Shown here: positions 10,801-25,800 of the stretch, piece after piece
Numbering within the stretch: the first letter of the stretch is position 1
Layout of the letters: every line of letters starts with the position of its first letter
Origin: Siphonodentalium dalli
Lineage: Eukaryota; Mollusca; Scaphopoda; Gadilida; Siphonodentaliidae
Assembly (NCBI GenBank): GCA_032622095.1
Contig: CP136063.1
Span: 177,175,956 to 177,239,955, forward strand
Length of the DNA: 64,000 nt
Direction of reading: 5' to 3'
Position numbers and translations under genes: made by a program
Notes under the pieces: model-generated
What the model was told of the DNA's origin: nothing
The model's database searches: none
Seen by the model: only the letters and a program-made list of their open reading frames with translations

Positions 10801-13800
10801 ACCCAATACCTTTGAAGTGGGTTCATTCAATATAACATAAAAGTCTGTAAAACAACTATCATCAACAAGTAGATGAAATGAAAGTGTCAATGACACTGTA
10901 GCTCAACATGGGGGAGGCATTAATTTTATGCTGAGCAGTCAACAGAATTGTAAAGTAGGAAAGTCAAAAAGTTTAAGTAAATGGATTGTATTGTGTAGAT
11001 GAAATAATTTTCATTAAAATAATTTCTCCAACAATTGTGGACTGCAGAGTGTGCCGATGCATTCAAATAGAAAATCCAAGATAGCTGCTTACTGTCATGT
11101 TTTTTGATAAATTTAGAAAAATATTGAAAGCTCCCATCTGAAGGTCACCCTGAAGATTCATATGAAGTTTGGTGACAATAGGTTGAGGGATGTGACCTGT
11201 ACTGTGTGCCAAATAATTTAGTCATGCAAAGAGTACAATCCAAGATCGTCACTGGCGGCCATGTTTTTCAATGAAATTAGGAAAGATTTGATGGTGGCGA
11301 TCGGATGAGGGATGTGGTCGGTAGGGTATGCTAAAAAATTTAATCAAGCAAATAATAAAATCCAAGATGGCTGCCGGTGACCATGTTTTTCATAGAAAAT
11401 AGTTCAAATTCGATAGCTCTTATCTTGAGGTGATCCTAAATTTTCAAAACATTTCTCCAATAAATATGGGCTGCAGTGTGTGCCGATGGATTCAAATTTG
11501 AAATCACAATGGTTGCTGTTGGCTATTTTTTGTTTTTTTTTGGAAAAAAATTGATGGCTCCTATCTAGAGTTCGTCCCAAAGATCAATATGATGTTTGGT
11601 GATGATCTGATGATGGATGCAGCCTGTAGGGTTTGCCAAAGGAAATTTTTGATGGACCAATGCACAAACGCACAGACGGATGCCAACCCATGGCAATAGC
11701 TAAATTATTAATAACTCTCCAAGAATGAGATTTTGCACATCAAAACCATTGTTATAAAACATTACAGTCACAATGGAATTACCGATAAATGTCCAATTAG
11801 TCCGATACCAAAGTTTAATCAAAACTTGACATTAAACATTGGAAAAGGACAAAGAATTGAAAATATTCTGAAAATTACATTTTTTTTCAGACTAAAATAT
11901 TTTAACTTACAACACAATTAGCGATGTTTGTTGATAAATCACAGTAACAGTTTTGTTTAATAGCAATGATTTCAACATACGAAATATCGTTATTGGAAAA
12001 CGATCAATAATGTATTTAAGAACAAAGTTTATCTATTTCTCCATGATCTTCTTAGTGGTGCTATTTTTACAGACTTTTACGTTTGCACATTTATCGACTG
12101 CAAGTGCATTGTGTATTTAAATTAAGTTGAATATGGGGTCTTATTCAATGGAGGCACTATACCTTTTGGGACTTCTCGGCAACCATCATCACAAGTTCAA
12201 AATCATATGTTCCCAAGGCAATGTCATAGAGTTCATTTACATCCACCAGAAAGAGCAGGTATTTCAGGGCATCTTCTGCACTGATGCTCTGTGTTTCAGT
12301 CTTTTCTGCAAAAAATGTTTTCAAATTGGTCATAATGGAATTGTTATTGATGCAATTTCACAGTAAGAACAGCATTTCTGAGCAATCATCATTACAATAT
12401 GAAAATGATATTTTTAAAAATATAATATATATTTCCTTAAAGAAAGCCTGAACACTGAACTATATGGATATATGTCCTGCGTTTGTAAACCATAGCAGAA
12501 AAGGGGTTAACTTTTTGTGGTCGCCTACGATCTCTCACGGTCTTCAGTGGCTTGCTCGGAATCAGTCACGCATGCGCAGTCCCAATATAACCGATTGAAT
12601 CTCGTCAGTTTATTTTCAACTCAATCAGGAGATTGGCGAGTTGCGGGGTTGGGAATGGCACCGCCATGGGAGGGCCCTATGATAGTTCAGTGTTCAGGCT
12701 TTCTTTAAGGAAATATATATTATATTTTTAAAAATATCATATTTCCGCTAAAGGAAGCCGTTCACACTGAACTATATGGATTAGTATGCAAGCCCAGGAG
12801 GAGGCACGAGCAATAAAGTTAATAGCCAAATTTTGGAGGGAATGCACTCTTCTAAACAGATTGTACCTAAATATGAACTCTTTAATGAATCTGTTACGAT
12901 TAGTTACGTGAAATAACTCATATAATTAGAGTGCTATATTGCTCAAACATGTACCTCCCCCCCTTGTTTTTGGAAGCAACATCCCAGGTGGTGCCATTCA
13001 ATTCAGAATTGCGAGCGAACCGAGCAATTCTCTGTTCTTCATCCGTCAGTTCTAAGAATCCAGCCGATTTGAGATGCGAGGAGACTAACTCCCTCTCCGC
13101 CTTAGCGACATAACGACCTGCACTGGAGGAGGCCCACTCCAAAGATGGCAAGACAACCCACATTAAGAGTTAACTAACTGCTGTTCACCAATGCAAATGG
13201 CAGATAACCTGATGCCCAATCTGTGGCACAGGGATCAAATGGAGAGCCCATTAGCCCAAATGGGTTAGACAACTATAAGCGAGTCAAGCCATCGGATCAG
13301 AGGGAGCCCCCACCATCGCATGCTGCAGGTGGTCATGCCCAAGCTAATATCCTGGCCAAGCTGGAGGGTGGGGAGAGGTCATTTTTCTCCGATCCCTTCA
13401 CGGAGGAGTGGCAGGCAAGGCCGCATTTTGTCGTTAAGACGAGCGTGACCAGGGGGACGCGGCGCTTTACCTCATGGGTACGGCCCCTGCCCTACGCTTA
13501 AGCTGCCGGAGGCCCATCTGCCGGTGTCGATTTGTAGGCACACGATTTGGCAGCTTTAGTGCCCAGAACCGCTGGCATCTGGTGGGGGACAAATGTCCTG
13601 GAGGTCCCAAGTACCCCATCTACTCCACCAGACGTTTCCCCACAGACTGATTGGCCGCGAATGCGTAATCGGGGGAGCGTGAACTGGTCCTGCCCTTAGA
13701 ACAGTTATCACACGTTCACATGTCCCTGAGGTACCTATGTATCACAATATACACATTGCGTATATATATATATAAAATGATATAATATATATATCCGGGG

Positions 13801-16800
13801 GATATATATATTAAGTTTTCCTCATGAGACCATGTCAGAAGGCCCTTCCAAAGCTGCGCCCATCAATCTAATGGGCGGAGCCAGATCACAGCTCCCTGTC
13901 ATGATCCAACGTATCACTAAATATAGATATACAACCCCACAGAGAACATGTCTCATGTCTCTGAGGTACCTATGTATCACAAGATATCATTGCAGAAACC
14001 CGGTGACACAAATCTTTCGCATATATCTCATATATATTTTGAAGACCTCTGTCTGTCTGTTTGTTTGTCTGTCATTAATACAAATCTACGATTTTCGACC
14101 GATCGGGACGAAACTTGGTACGTGTGTGTAATTTGACCAGGCGGTGGACGTTGTCGTATTGGCGAGCCCGTGCGACGCCCGTGCAGCGCATGCGCAGACG
14201 AGATCTCGGAAACGGATGGAGCTATCGACTTGAAATTTGGTATGTGAATGTATCTTGCCCCGGATACGAATTTTATCGGGTCGCCGAGCCCGTGCGACGC
14301 CAGCTTCGCGCATGCGCAGACCAGATCTCGGAAACGGGTGGAGCTATCGACTTGAAATTTGGTTTTTGAATAGCCCGGACAACGTCGGGCTCATCGGCTA
14401 GTAGATATATAAAATGCTATAATAGATATATCATGGTGATATATAAGTCATCATGAGATCATGTCAAAAGACCCTACTAAAGCTGCGCCCAACAATCCAA
14501 TGGTCGGAGCCAGAGCAGAGATCCCTGGCACAATCCAATGTATCATTAAAGATATATATATAGCCCCTCAGAGGCTTGGCCGAACACCGCAGGTGACCAG
14601 AGCATCCAATGAGAAAGCAAACCGCTACCCTCAGGTGCCAAACAATAGTGTCGGTACGAGTATTAATTTTGGAGAAATTTCTCAACGAGCACCATCCTTT
14701 GGAATGGAGACAGACAGCAAAATGTGCAATCACAAGTATTATGTTCAGCCTAAATCCACACACATTACTATTATTAGGCCATCACGACCACTAGGCACCT
14801 GAGAGTAGTCCACGTTCCCAGCGGAATACCCACCGCGATCCGATTCTAAGAAATGAAGGTGCGCCTTCTACAACCGAAATCAGTTCAAATGATGTACAAT
14901 GTAGTCAGATGATGAACACAGGTAAATTTTCACGGTCACCATACAGAATATTCAGGTCTGAGCCTCTGCCCCCCCAAACATGCAGCAGAACGACCTAGGT
15001 GTGTGATAGGTCAGTTAGTGTGAAGCATGCAGCAAACTAGGGGAAGACCCGCTCTAAAAATGGCTCCCCTTGGAAGGAAACGAATGAAATTATCATCCTC
15101 CTAGTAAAGGATACACATCCCTTTTATAATGTTGTTTTATTTTAATATGAAGAGCCAAGATAGAGAGGAACTCCCCCCACCTAAGTGGTCCTGCTTATCG
15201 CATGTTTAAGGAAGAGAGGACAAACCCAGCATAGACCGAAATGCGCAGAGTTGGCAGCATGGTGGGATCCACTCGTACGGGGTGGTCCCCTGCCTGCGTC
15301 TTAGGAAAGGTCGGTAATGCTGGTCAATGAGCTTCCTCGAAAGCTTAGATGGACAGCGCAAACGTCTTGTTTATTGTCTATGTGCCAGATAATCAAATTG
15401 ATATGGGCAATAGAAGTATGAAGAGCCATGCTGATGGACTCTTGTCAGAAAGGCTATTGGCAGTGGTCGTGGGACACGTGACAATATAAATGCTTTCCAT
15501 GAAATATGCTACATTCGTGTGTGAAGTCTATTCGCCATATCAACGGTATGAAAGGTCGGGACACGTATATATTTGAAAATTCATTGAGACTCCAGCTAGT
15601 CCATGAATACCTTCAAAACACCTACCATGCCCTTTATGAATAATGCATGCTGTATTGGATGTACAGCCTGTTCTTGTACCAAGCTCACATTTGATATGGT
15701 TACTTGCCATAAATAATGTCTCCCCCCACCTTCCTCGTCTTGGAATACCACTGCTATTATATCGTTATTCATTGGGGAACGTCATCCAGGCCACGGTCGC
15801 CAGTTATTGACAGTGGGCCAGTTAACTGGAGGGGTCAAGTCACCACGATTCTAAATACCTGTCAGGCTGGAATCATTCTCATAATTGAATCAAGAAGGGG
15901 AAAGGTTTTTTAAACCAAAGTATCTTCAAATATATTTGTAGATAGTGAAACCATGATTAAACACTGTCAGAGCGACGGTAAGCTTCTTGCCTTACTCTAG
16001 AGAATGCAAACCGGAGCACCCATGATTTGTATTTTGTGTCCCAATTAGAGCCATATCCAGAATCGTAGTAACCCAGACCCCACCGCTTCTTTTCGGTAAA
16101 CCTGCACAGGAAGGAAAGCAATTATGTTTGTATTCCGGAAGGAGACACCATTTAGTCGAGAAACAACCCACCAATTTTGAAAGGATGGGTTAATTTTGGA
16201 TACAATTCAGAATAATAACTAAAATCTGGAATTGAGACAGTAGTGAAACTGTCATCACGATTAATTTTAGCGTCATGCTTGCAATCATTAAATGCTAGCA
16301 GTTCAAAATTTGACAGTGAAGTTGAAGCACTGTACGAGAATCGAATCATGTACTCAACAGAATTCTGACTCCTGTCAGATGTCAATCCCTGTCTGAAATT
16401 AATGACACTAACGAATCTTAGTACCACGACAGTCGTTATTTTTCTGATAGATATAAACTGTAGTCAACTTCAAGCGTCGACAAACACATCTAAATCATAG
16501 GAGACATGTGTGCCAGTATTGAAACAGAAAACACAAAGTATTTTGTGAAAGCATGTTGTTTTGATGAGTTCTAGTGACTCCAGTAGTGTTCTGTAACATG
16601 CACACACCTAGGTGTGTACATGGGTCAGCCATTAAGTTTTAATTGTCCACACCCGATCGCACAGCGTAGTGCACCCACGACAACATACCTGAACAAGTGT
16701 TTGTAATGGGGAAATTCGGCATTTGCATTCGGATTTTATTCAGTAATCTCGAATGGGACTTGTTAGCCTGACAAACTTGGTATCGGACCGAGTTCTGATT

Positions 16801-19800
16801 TCTGTCAGAATACCCTGACCAGGGTGCGATCCCCGGTCCGCTAGCACATGGCTGAGATTGTTACATTGAAGGTGATGCTCCGTTACGAGAATCAAACCAT
16901 GAACAGAATTATAACACTTGTCCAATATCAATCTCTGTCAATTTATTAAAGTAATAATGACATAATGTTATTCTAAGGTATCTGTTTTTACATTGATAAA
17001 CCAAGATGTAATCAACTTTAAGTTCAAATGTGACCAACACATCTGGATCAGTTGTATTGAACCATAAAACAACAAAGAAAGAATGTTGTTCGTAACATTA
17101 TGATAGATAGCGTCAGTAGCGATGGTAATTATTGCTAAATAAATGTCCACGTGTAAATAAAATCCGGCAGCGAATCACGTGGCATTTTTTATGTCTGACA
17201 AATTATATCATACCTTATAGGTTCTATAATAATTACATAGATGAATAGCTCACAATAATCTATGCGCCTCGTAAGGCCTTGAAATGGCGGCTGATTATGG
17301 CGAAATGTCGATTTTCATATTCGAAAATTTTTAAGTCCGCCGCCTGTTCGAAAACACGGACTTATTTTAATTGTATGTTTGAAGCGAAACGGTCCGTGAA
17401 TTCGAAACAATAATTCTAAAAACTAACGCGTAGGCGACCAGTAATTATTGTATCGATAAATTGAATTTGTTGTCTAGTTGTTAAACGACAAATTCGGAAC
17501 AATACTCCCTTTAGACTTCCGTTCAGTTCGTAACAGAAAATAAACTGACGAGATTCAATCGGTTATATTGGGACTGCGCATGCGTGACTGATTCCGAGCA
17601 AGCCACTGAAGACCGTGAGAGATCGTAGGCGACCACAAAAAGTTAACCCCTTTTCTACTATGGTTTACAAACGCAGGACATATATCCATATAGTTCAGTG
17701 TGAACGGCTTCCTTTAGCGGAAATATCATGTTGCAAATGCTTACAAATAAACAAACTATACACAATAACTATTGCCATATATATAAGGATGTTTGCTTGA
17801 TAGGTGGAATACAATGTCATTGCACACTAAGACAGATTGTAGTGTGTAGAAGCGGAGATGTAATTCAGTACTTTTACATATAAGATCATATCACTCTAGC
17901 AATAATATTTCACCTTTGAGGTTTTTAACAATATTCAGCACTGTATCCAATTCTGGTACTGTTTTCTTCACATGTGCAGTCAAGATCGAAAGTAAGAATC
18001 TGAAAATCAATTAGTTGGGTTATCATGATTGAAAGTATCTACAAAACCACATGGGCGGACATAATTAAAACTAATAATCTGAAAATCAATCAGCTTACAT
18101 ACTAAATATCATATATACGGTAATGCCCTAAATAATCAACTCCTTAACGACAGCAGAATCATGGGTAATTTTTCAGGATTTAGTCGGAAATATGGCTTGT
18201 TGCCATTCACTGGAAAGCACTCACTGAGAGCTTTCCGATAAATGGCAACAAGCCATATTTCTGACTAAATCCTGAAAAATTACCCATAATTCTGATGTGG
18301 TTAAATAGTCAATTATTTAGGGCATTACTGTATACAGCTTCCATTGTGTCCAGAGATATCATGAAAAAGCAGCCCAGAGTGTTCCACAAGTTTACTACAT
18401 TGTATATGATTTATCTCCCTACAAACCCTAATTTCCAATATTTAATAGAAAGTTTTCTCTTGTAACTCTCAAATAAGTCTTAAAATTTAATAATTGATTA
18501 ATACTACTCTGAACATGCATTAGTAACATCAACAAATTGCCTACAAAGCAGGTTAACTAATACAGAAGCTGGAGTCTTGTCATCTAGGCCAGGGCTCATT
18601 TTAGAAGGTGACAACAGCCAAGTTCTCTCCTTGGGCCAGCAGTCATCCTACTTTGAGGCAAAGTTTGAGTCTCCTTGTAAGTTTAGCACCTATCCTAACA
18701 CCTAATCCTAACTGTACAGGCCGTGCAATGATCAGCATAAGTTTATCAGTTTCAAATGTTATTACAGTAGCTGAGAAGTAAGAATAATTTGTTGGAAATT
18801 ATGAAAATAAAGCGGCTTATGCAAGCATTTAATTGCAGAGTGCTTTGGCATCGAACATGGATTCATTTTTGTTCGTAGATGCATAGCTTATATATGTAGA
18901 AACTAATGCTAAAATCAGTATTCATTATGCTTAGAAGATGTTGATAAAATCTTGGTTGACAAGCGCGCTGTCTTCAAACAGAAATGCGATGTTAAACCTG
19001 ACACTTAAGTCACCGTCGAAAGAGCTTAATTTAATTTTCAGAAACGTTTAGCGTTATTTAGTTATGTTTTCATCCAGGTACTTTATGTTATGCACACCAA
19101 TGGCAGAAGGACAACTCTATGTTAACCTCTTCGCTGCTATGACGTCCGTATTTATTACGGACGTAAAAGTGCACGCCGTGTGCTATATGGTCCGTAGGTA
19201 CTACGGACCTACTTCGGCACACTAGAAGTAGGCCATTATACATAACTGGAACTCAGAGATTAGTGCATCGGAATAACTGTATCTCGACGTTTCAAACAGT
19301 GTATGATGTTCCACGATTGTGAACAATAATACCCTTTCAGCGGAGTCACTTTTATGGTTCTTTTGACATTCCCGCTATATTTTCCCATTGGAAAATGCCA
19401 ATAACGTCAACAGCCCAGCACACGACGTCATAACGCCATTCAGCAGCGAAGAGGTTAATAGTGCTTGCAACTATCAGACACCAGCACACCTCTCGATTTC
19501 CTGTTTTTTGTTTTGTAATCACTCAAGGCCACAGTACACAGAAACTAAAATGTTTTTGTCACATTGAGCAGGGGATAGCTACCTTGTTTACTTTGATAAA
19601 TGATGGCTGCACATCGCCATTTATATTAATCTCCACGATTCCAACTTTTCCTTATTTTGACATACTCCCTACTTGGACACAAAGACCAAGCCTGCAAATA
19701 GTGTGTCTGTCATTTGCAGAATGAGGTCCCCAAAGGGTGAATATAGTGATGCTATCCCGCACAACAAGCTAGTGTCACCAAATTAACCCTCTGGAAACCT

Positions 19801-22800
19801 CATTCTGCTTAAGCCTCAACTGCTATGAGATACCTAGGATCAGATTGAATTTCCCCAGTTGAAGTTAGTGATTTTCACCCATTAGTCACCTCGATCGATT
19901 ATGCATTTTATCTTCTGCAAATTACCGGTAGGGGATATAGAAATTTCCCAGAAAGGAAAATTTAACTAAAAACTTATTTATTAGAGACAATAGATACTTC
20001 CCAGAAGATGAGGTTTAAGCAGAATGAGGTCCCCAGAGAGTGAGTTTGGTGATGCTAGCCCACTGTGCAGGATAGCATCACTAAATTCACCCTCTGGGGA
20101 CCTCATTCAGAAAGCAATGCTCAGTAACTAATTTAATCTTTAATTTTCTTGCTAAATTTTTTATCAAACTCACTTATCTTGCTTAGATCGGAGAGCTGTA
20201 ATTAGGTCATCACATATCCGATCTACTTTACTTGTTCTTGGATCATCGTCTATTTTCTGGCTTCTGTTGTAAGCTGCTGTATACATTGTGACTGTCACGT
20301 CTTCCTCCCTACAATTTAAATTACACATTATTGAATCTTTTTTTCAAATTAACCTACAGCTATGCTCTAATTAACTGACCCCCTTAAACGAGGTTCACCT
20401 ACAGTATTACCACAGTCAACTGCGGTGCTATTACCACAGAGTGTCGAGGTAGTACTGAATTCGCAGTTGGACTGCACACTTGGTGGTTACAGATTTGAGA
20501 ACCGGGGTTGACCTGTGGTAGATTCTTTCATGTCCACGATGGTAATGTACTTCGGGACAACAGAGCACTTTAATACTTCGCAAGTGTGGGAATTAAAATG
20601 CACCCCCCCTCATGTGTACTTCATCGAAAGCCTTTCTCAAACAGACAAACAAAAAAACACAATCAAATTTCAAGCACTAACGAAGACACAAATTGTCAGT
20701 AGGATTTATTATCATTAACTCTTTCAATGGTTATTCTTGGAATATATGGATTATGTTAGGTACCCCATATACGACAATACCCGGAATATCGGTATACATG
20801 TAACGTTTAAACATTATTCGCTAAATCATTTCAATAAAGTTCAACACAATTTACACTCACAGTACTGGATCATAATTTTTATGAATAAATCCTTCTATTC
20901 AAATGACATCACGCTGTGTCTGTCCCAGTTTTAGAAGAAATAAGTCTAATCATTTCAGTTGATAAGCATTGTTTCGCATGTGTTCTTTTGTGAAAAATAA
21001 TGCAACTTGTCTTTAAAAAGACATTCATAGAACTTTTTATGTTGTTGTAAGTGTTGCCAGGAAGTGATAAGAGCATCTTTAAACCTGTGGTGGGTGAGTA
21101 CGTCATTTATGATGTCATATCCATGGGTGAATATATTTTGCGCATAACTGAGTAATATTATAACATTGGCCTATTGTAAGAAATAAAATCAAACAAACAA
21201 CTTTATTAAAAGCACAAATTATTCTAAATAATGAAAATAATATCCATCTGCAAGATATCTATGAAAAGTTCCAATTTTGTCTATTTAGGAGACAATTTTT
21301 GGAAGTTATTTACAAAATATAAATGTTGTTCCACCCGCCAAACCATACGGCGATCTAAATGTCATTCCACCTGCCAAAGGGTTAACCCTTTAAACCCAGT
21401 AGCCCAGTAGCCCAATGAATCAGGCTGAAGTGAATTTGACAATAACTTGGTAGCCCGATATATATTGGGCTGCAGACACCTGGCTCATTGCAATATTTGT
21501 AACTGGTATAAACATCGAGATACTAACCAATTACAACTTAAATAGCCGTCCCGCCAGTAGTGTTAATGTCGTGCAAAACTGTCATGGCAGGTTTGTTAAA
21601 CAGACATTATGCCCTGCCATCTGGTCAAATTGCATTCCTGAGATTGTGGCTGATGTTGTATGATTATGTTTAGATATTTAAATTGACTTATAGTTGCTTT
21701 ATTATGCTATTAAAGTATTTTTTATTTAAATTTTCTGTTAATTTTTGTAAATGTTTATTATAAATTGACAAATTTTGCATGTTCAGGGTGTTTGTTCCAT
21801 GTGTATCGAAGAGTAAACATCTATAGTTCGGGTAGGTATATTTGCACATGCGCATAGTATATAGAAATGATAAAAACGTACTGAACATCAAACGACTTAA
21901 CGTACATGCAAACTGAGCTCTGATAGTAATTGTGTAACTCGTGTGTAGGTCTAAATTATCCTCCCATTTTCTAGCTTTGTGGACTAGTTTGGAAACAGTC
22001 ACTCTGCATGTTTCTTTCCATATTCTGGGTAGTTGACTAGCAACCGTTACTAGGGGTTATGACTTGGCAATACTCACCCATCTTAAAATTACTAATGGCT
22101 TACCATGAGCGACCATGTGAAGTTTCGAATACATGCCGCCTGTAGAACATTACCAACACCAAACATCTAAAGTGTATCTAAAACAGGGTATAACACATCT
22201 GGGATCCCAGGGTCATGGGTGTTGATCGCTGTGGGAAGCCAGGGTTCAAAGGGTTAAATGCAATTTGGAAAATGGAAAATTGTTCATACATTAGAAAAGT
22301 GGCAGTGTATATATAGTAGGAGATATTCTGACCGTATCCATGCTAACTTTTTCTAAATAGTTTTTATATCAAACATACACAAATATTTCAGACATATATC
22401 CTATAGTTCAAATTACTTGCAGTAATGATATATGACTCATGAACAGAACAAAATTATACACTGATTTTCAAAATCAGTCTGATCTCGCCTGAATTTAGTG
22501 TGCCTGTCATTTGCAGAATGAGGTCCCCAGAGGGTGAATTTAGTGATGCTATCACACATGGCGGGCTAGCATCACCAAACTCACCCTCTGGAGACCTCAC
22601 TCTGCATGGCCTCATCTGCTATGGGAGACATGGACTCTGATCAGGGTTGGGGCGATTACATACCAATGTAATCAATTACGATTACAATTACTTTTGATTT
22701 ACATGATTACGATTACGATTACTGATTACATTTTTTTCAATGTAATCGATTACGATTACAATTACTTTAGTAAATGTAATCGATTACTTTTTTATTACAT

Positions 22801-25800
22801 CTGATTACAATTGTTAGTTTTCAACCATTTTGATCGCATAGGAATAAATAATGAAATAATTCAAATTAACATATCAAATTTGATTGAATAAAGACATCAC
22901 TGCATAACATGGAAACAAGAAACGACTGAAACAATAGAAAGATGCAAGCAATAAACATATAAACTTTTTTACATTTACATGTATTGGAAATGTTTCATCA
23001 TGAAGTTATGCACCAACGTATTGGGAATACATTATGTTTTATTTGTATTTATTTATGTAAATAATTTTTAATATATTTTTAATTTTCTTACATGCATTCA
23101 AACTAACGCATAATATTTATGAAAATATCACCAGAAAGAATTATAAATTATTTGCATGTTCTGTTAGATTCAATACCCAACACAATGAAGATAACATTAA
23201 GATTTATTTGATGATCATCCGTTGTTAATCCTGATGAGGATTAAATGAGGCTTAACTCCATGAGTGCAGTAAATGACAAACCAGCTAATTAGGTCTACCG
23301 ATGTACATCACACCTGCTTTGTTCAGTTAATTAGCCCTATTGTACAAGTGTGACTTTACAGCCATTGTCTGCAGCAGTCCCAATTCAATTTAATCATAAT
23401 TGAAGTTGGCTAGCCTATTTATTCATATTAGAACATTTCATTGTCTGTATCACAAGTTTATTGCCATTATTGTTAATACGTTTTATTTTCTTATCAAATA
23501 GATATTGAGATACAAATAGAAGATATATACAAAAGATGAGAATGTTGCAGCATATGTACAATAATTCATGCTGTATTCAACAATATTGTGTGTTGTTATC
23601 CAACTTATCCGTGTCCACTGCCAGAATGTACATACACACTGTACCACTAACATAACACATGACAAAATTGTACTAACTTTGTAATATGTTGTATGTATCG
23701 TTGCACACTCCACAGTACCACAGTATGAGACTATGAGTATCCAATAGCCATCCATATGGATATTTAGTAAAAGTAATCAAAATGTAATCATGATTACAGG
23801 TACATTTGAAAGTAATCGATTACGATTACTTGTAATCAAGAAATGTCATGATTACTGATTACAGATGATTACTCCAAATTTTGTAATCGATTACTTTGAT
23901 TACAATTACTGATTACCCCAACCCTGACTCTGATTGAAGTTCCCAAATGGTGAATATTGTGATGCACACCTATTGGGAACCTCAATTATGAAATGTGTCG
24001 TCTGCCAATTGGGTATATAGAGAAACTAAACTAAAAACAAAATAGAATCTATGTGAATAAATTTCTATAGAAATTTTATAACAAAGAAACTTTCCAGAGA
24101 AGATGGGGCCTTAGCAGAATGAGGTCCCCAGATGGTGAATTTAGTGACGCTATCCCACATAGAGGGCTAGCATAACTAAATCCCCCCTCTGGGGACCTCA
24201 TTCTGCAAATGACCGGCACACTAAACTCAGGCTAGAGTGTGATGAGTACGGTACTCTCTTCAAATGCACAGTGTAATGTGTACTTACTGCAGATCGGTGA
24301 GGAATATATTGAAGTGGTTCACAGAATCCACCTGTTCAACAAACTTGTCAACATTCTGATGGAAAGCACCAGGATTGTGGTCATATATTAAATTCATATT
24401 GATCCTATGTTTCTTCATAGACATGAAAGCATCATTGTACATAAACCTGAAAGAGACAATGCTTGTGTGTTGATAAAAAATTACCAAATGCCAGATTTAT
24501 TCAATACAAATATCAACATCTGATAAATATGGTGTTGAAATGTCCCACTAGATTTTGTTATATTCAAGAACATTACATCACTGACTGCCAACCAAACTAC
24601 AATCTTACCGTTAATGGATGTTTATGATTTTTATTTCTCAAACTGACTTTTAACTACAGATGTATAGTGAGCATCTTTTTAGGATTCGCGTATCTCTTTG
24701 ATTCAGTCATTTTAACCCTCACGTATTTCTTATCCAATCTGTTTTTATTGTATTATATACTTTTATCGAGACTTTTATGTAACAGCGCCTGCGAACACAA
24801 TTCTGTTGTGGGTTAGGCGCTATACAAATGTTAATAATAATAATAATAATAATAATACAAGACCATAACTGAATTGAATCTGAGATGTGCCTTGACAGTC
24901 TCCAATGTGAGGGGGTGTCCACCTTGAAATTTCCAACTGCATCACCCCCCCCCACCCCGAACAAGTTTATGAAATTCCATTTGGACTTCCTCCCTGAGTT
25001 GGAACTCTCTAACTGGTATGTGTGTACCTCCAGCTTTCCGACTGTTGGAAATATCTAGCCCTACACCCCCCCTAAGGTTGTAAATTAAATTTTCCGGACT
25101 GATGGCCATTTCAGTTCAAATATTTTCTGCTAAATACTGGTTAGAGAATCAAACTATGAGAACATTTTCAACCTATTTTCGGTGTGAAGTTGCTTAATAC
25201 TGAAAACCAAGATGGCTGACAGCAACCATGTTTTTTACCCCTTCACACAAAAACATATCGTTCCCATCTACATGTCAATGTCAACCTACATGGCAAATGT
25301 CTTGATGATCAGACAAATGGTACAGAATGTATCAATTGATAACAGATTGAATTTTGAAATCCAAGATCACCGCTGGTGGCCATGTCTTTTTTGCCGAATG
25401 ACCCCAAATTGACCCGTTCCCATCTACATCTCAATGTCAAGAGCCGTGACAAATTTCATAATGATCTGACAAAAGGTAAAACCTGTAGCCTGCACTAATA
25501 GAAATTGTTGACAAACATACTGCACACAGGCATGGACGACAGATACCAACCCATGGCAATAGCTCAATCTTGACTTTGTACAGTTGAACTAAAAAATTCT
25601 TTTTTTCCCCATTATCAATTTCAGTTATGTATTGATTCTGTATTTTTGACATGTGAAATGTTTTCTTTGAACTTAACCCTTACTATACTAAATATTCATT
25701 GATGAGTAGTTCCCTTAGGAAATGTTCTGATAATAAGTTCAACAAACAACATATGGTTGTTTGTTGAACTTATTATCTGAACATTTCCCAACAATGAATA

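Larger units (their letters stand above)
12741..17728. mobile_element. About 5-kb composite transposon filling an ELP1 intron
   Basis: The left end (tatttccgctaaaggaagcc at 12741) is found inverted at the right end (to 17728). In addition about 190 bp at 17540-17718 is the inverted copy of 12424-12615. The intron spans 12306-17913, so almost all of it is this insertion. The interior is unlike the flanks: a GC-rich stretch at 12950-13720, a nested SINE-like dimer at 14030-14395, and an internal imperfect duplication (about 16200-16640 versus 16840-17130). No intact transposase was found. A minus-strand frame at 12918-13163 may be the decayed 3' end of an element ORF. Confidence 0.72.

Noticed and set aside
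16790-16850. tRNA-like T-arm ('ccagggtgcgatccccggt')
   Set aside because: The stem does not pair well, and no A-box, anticodon arm or acceptor stem is found at the right spacing.
24831-24856. (AAT)n microsatellite as a regulatory element
   Set aside because: A simple repeat without further context; nothing supports a function.
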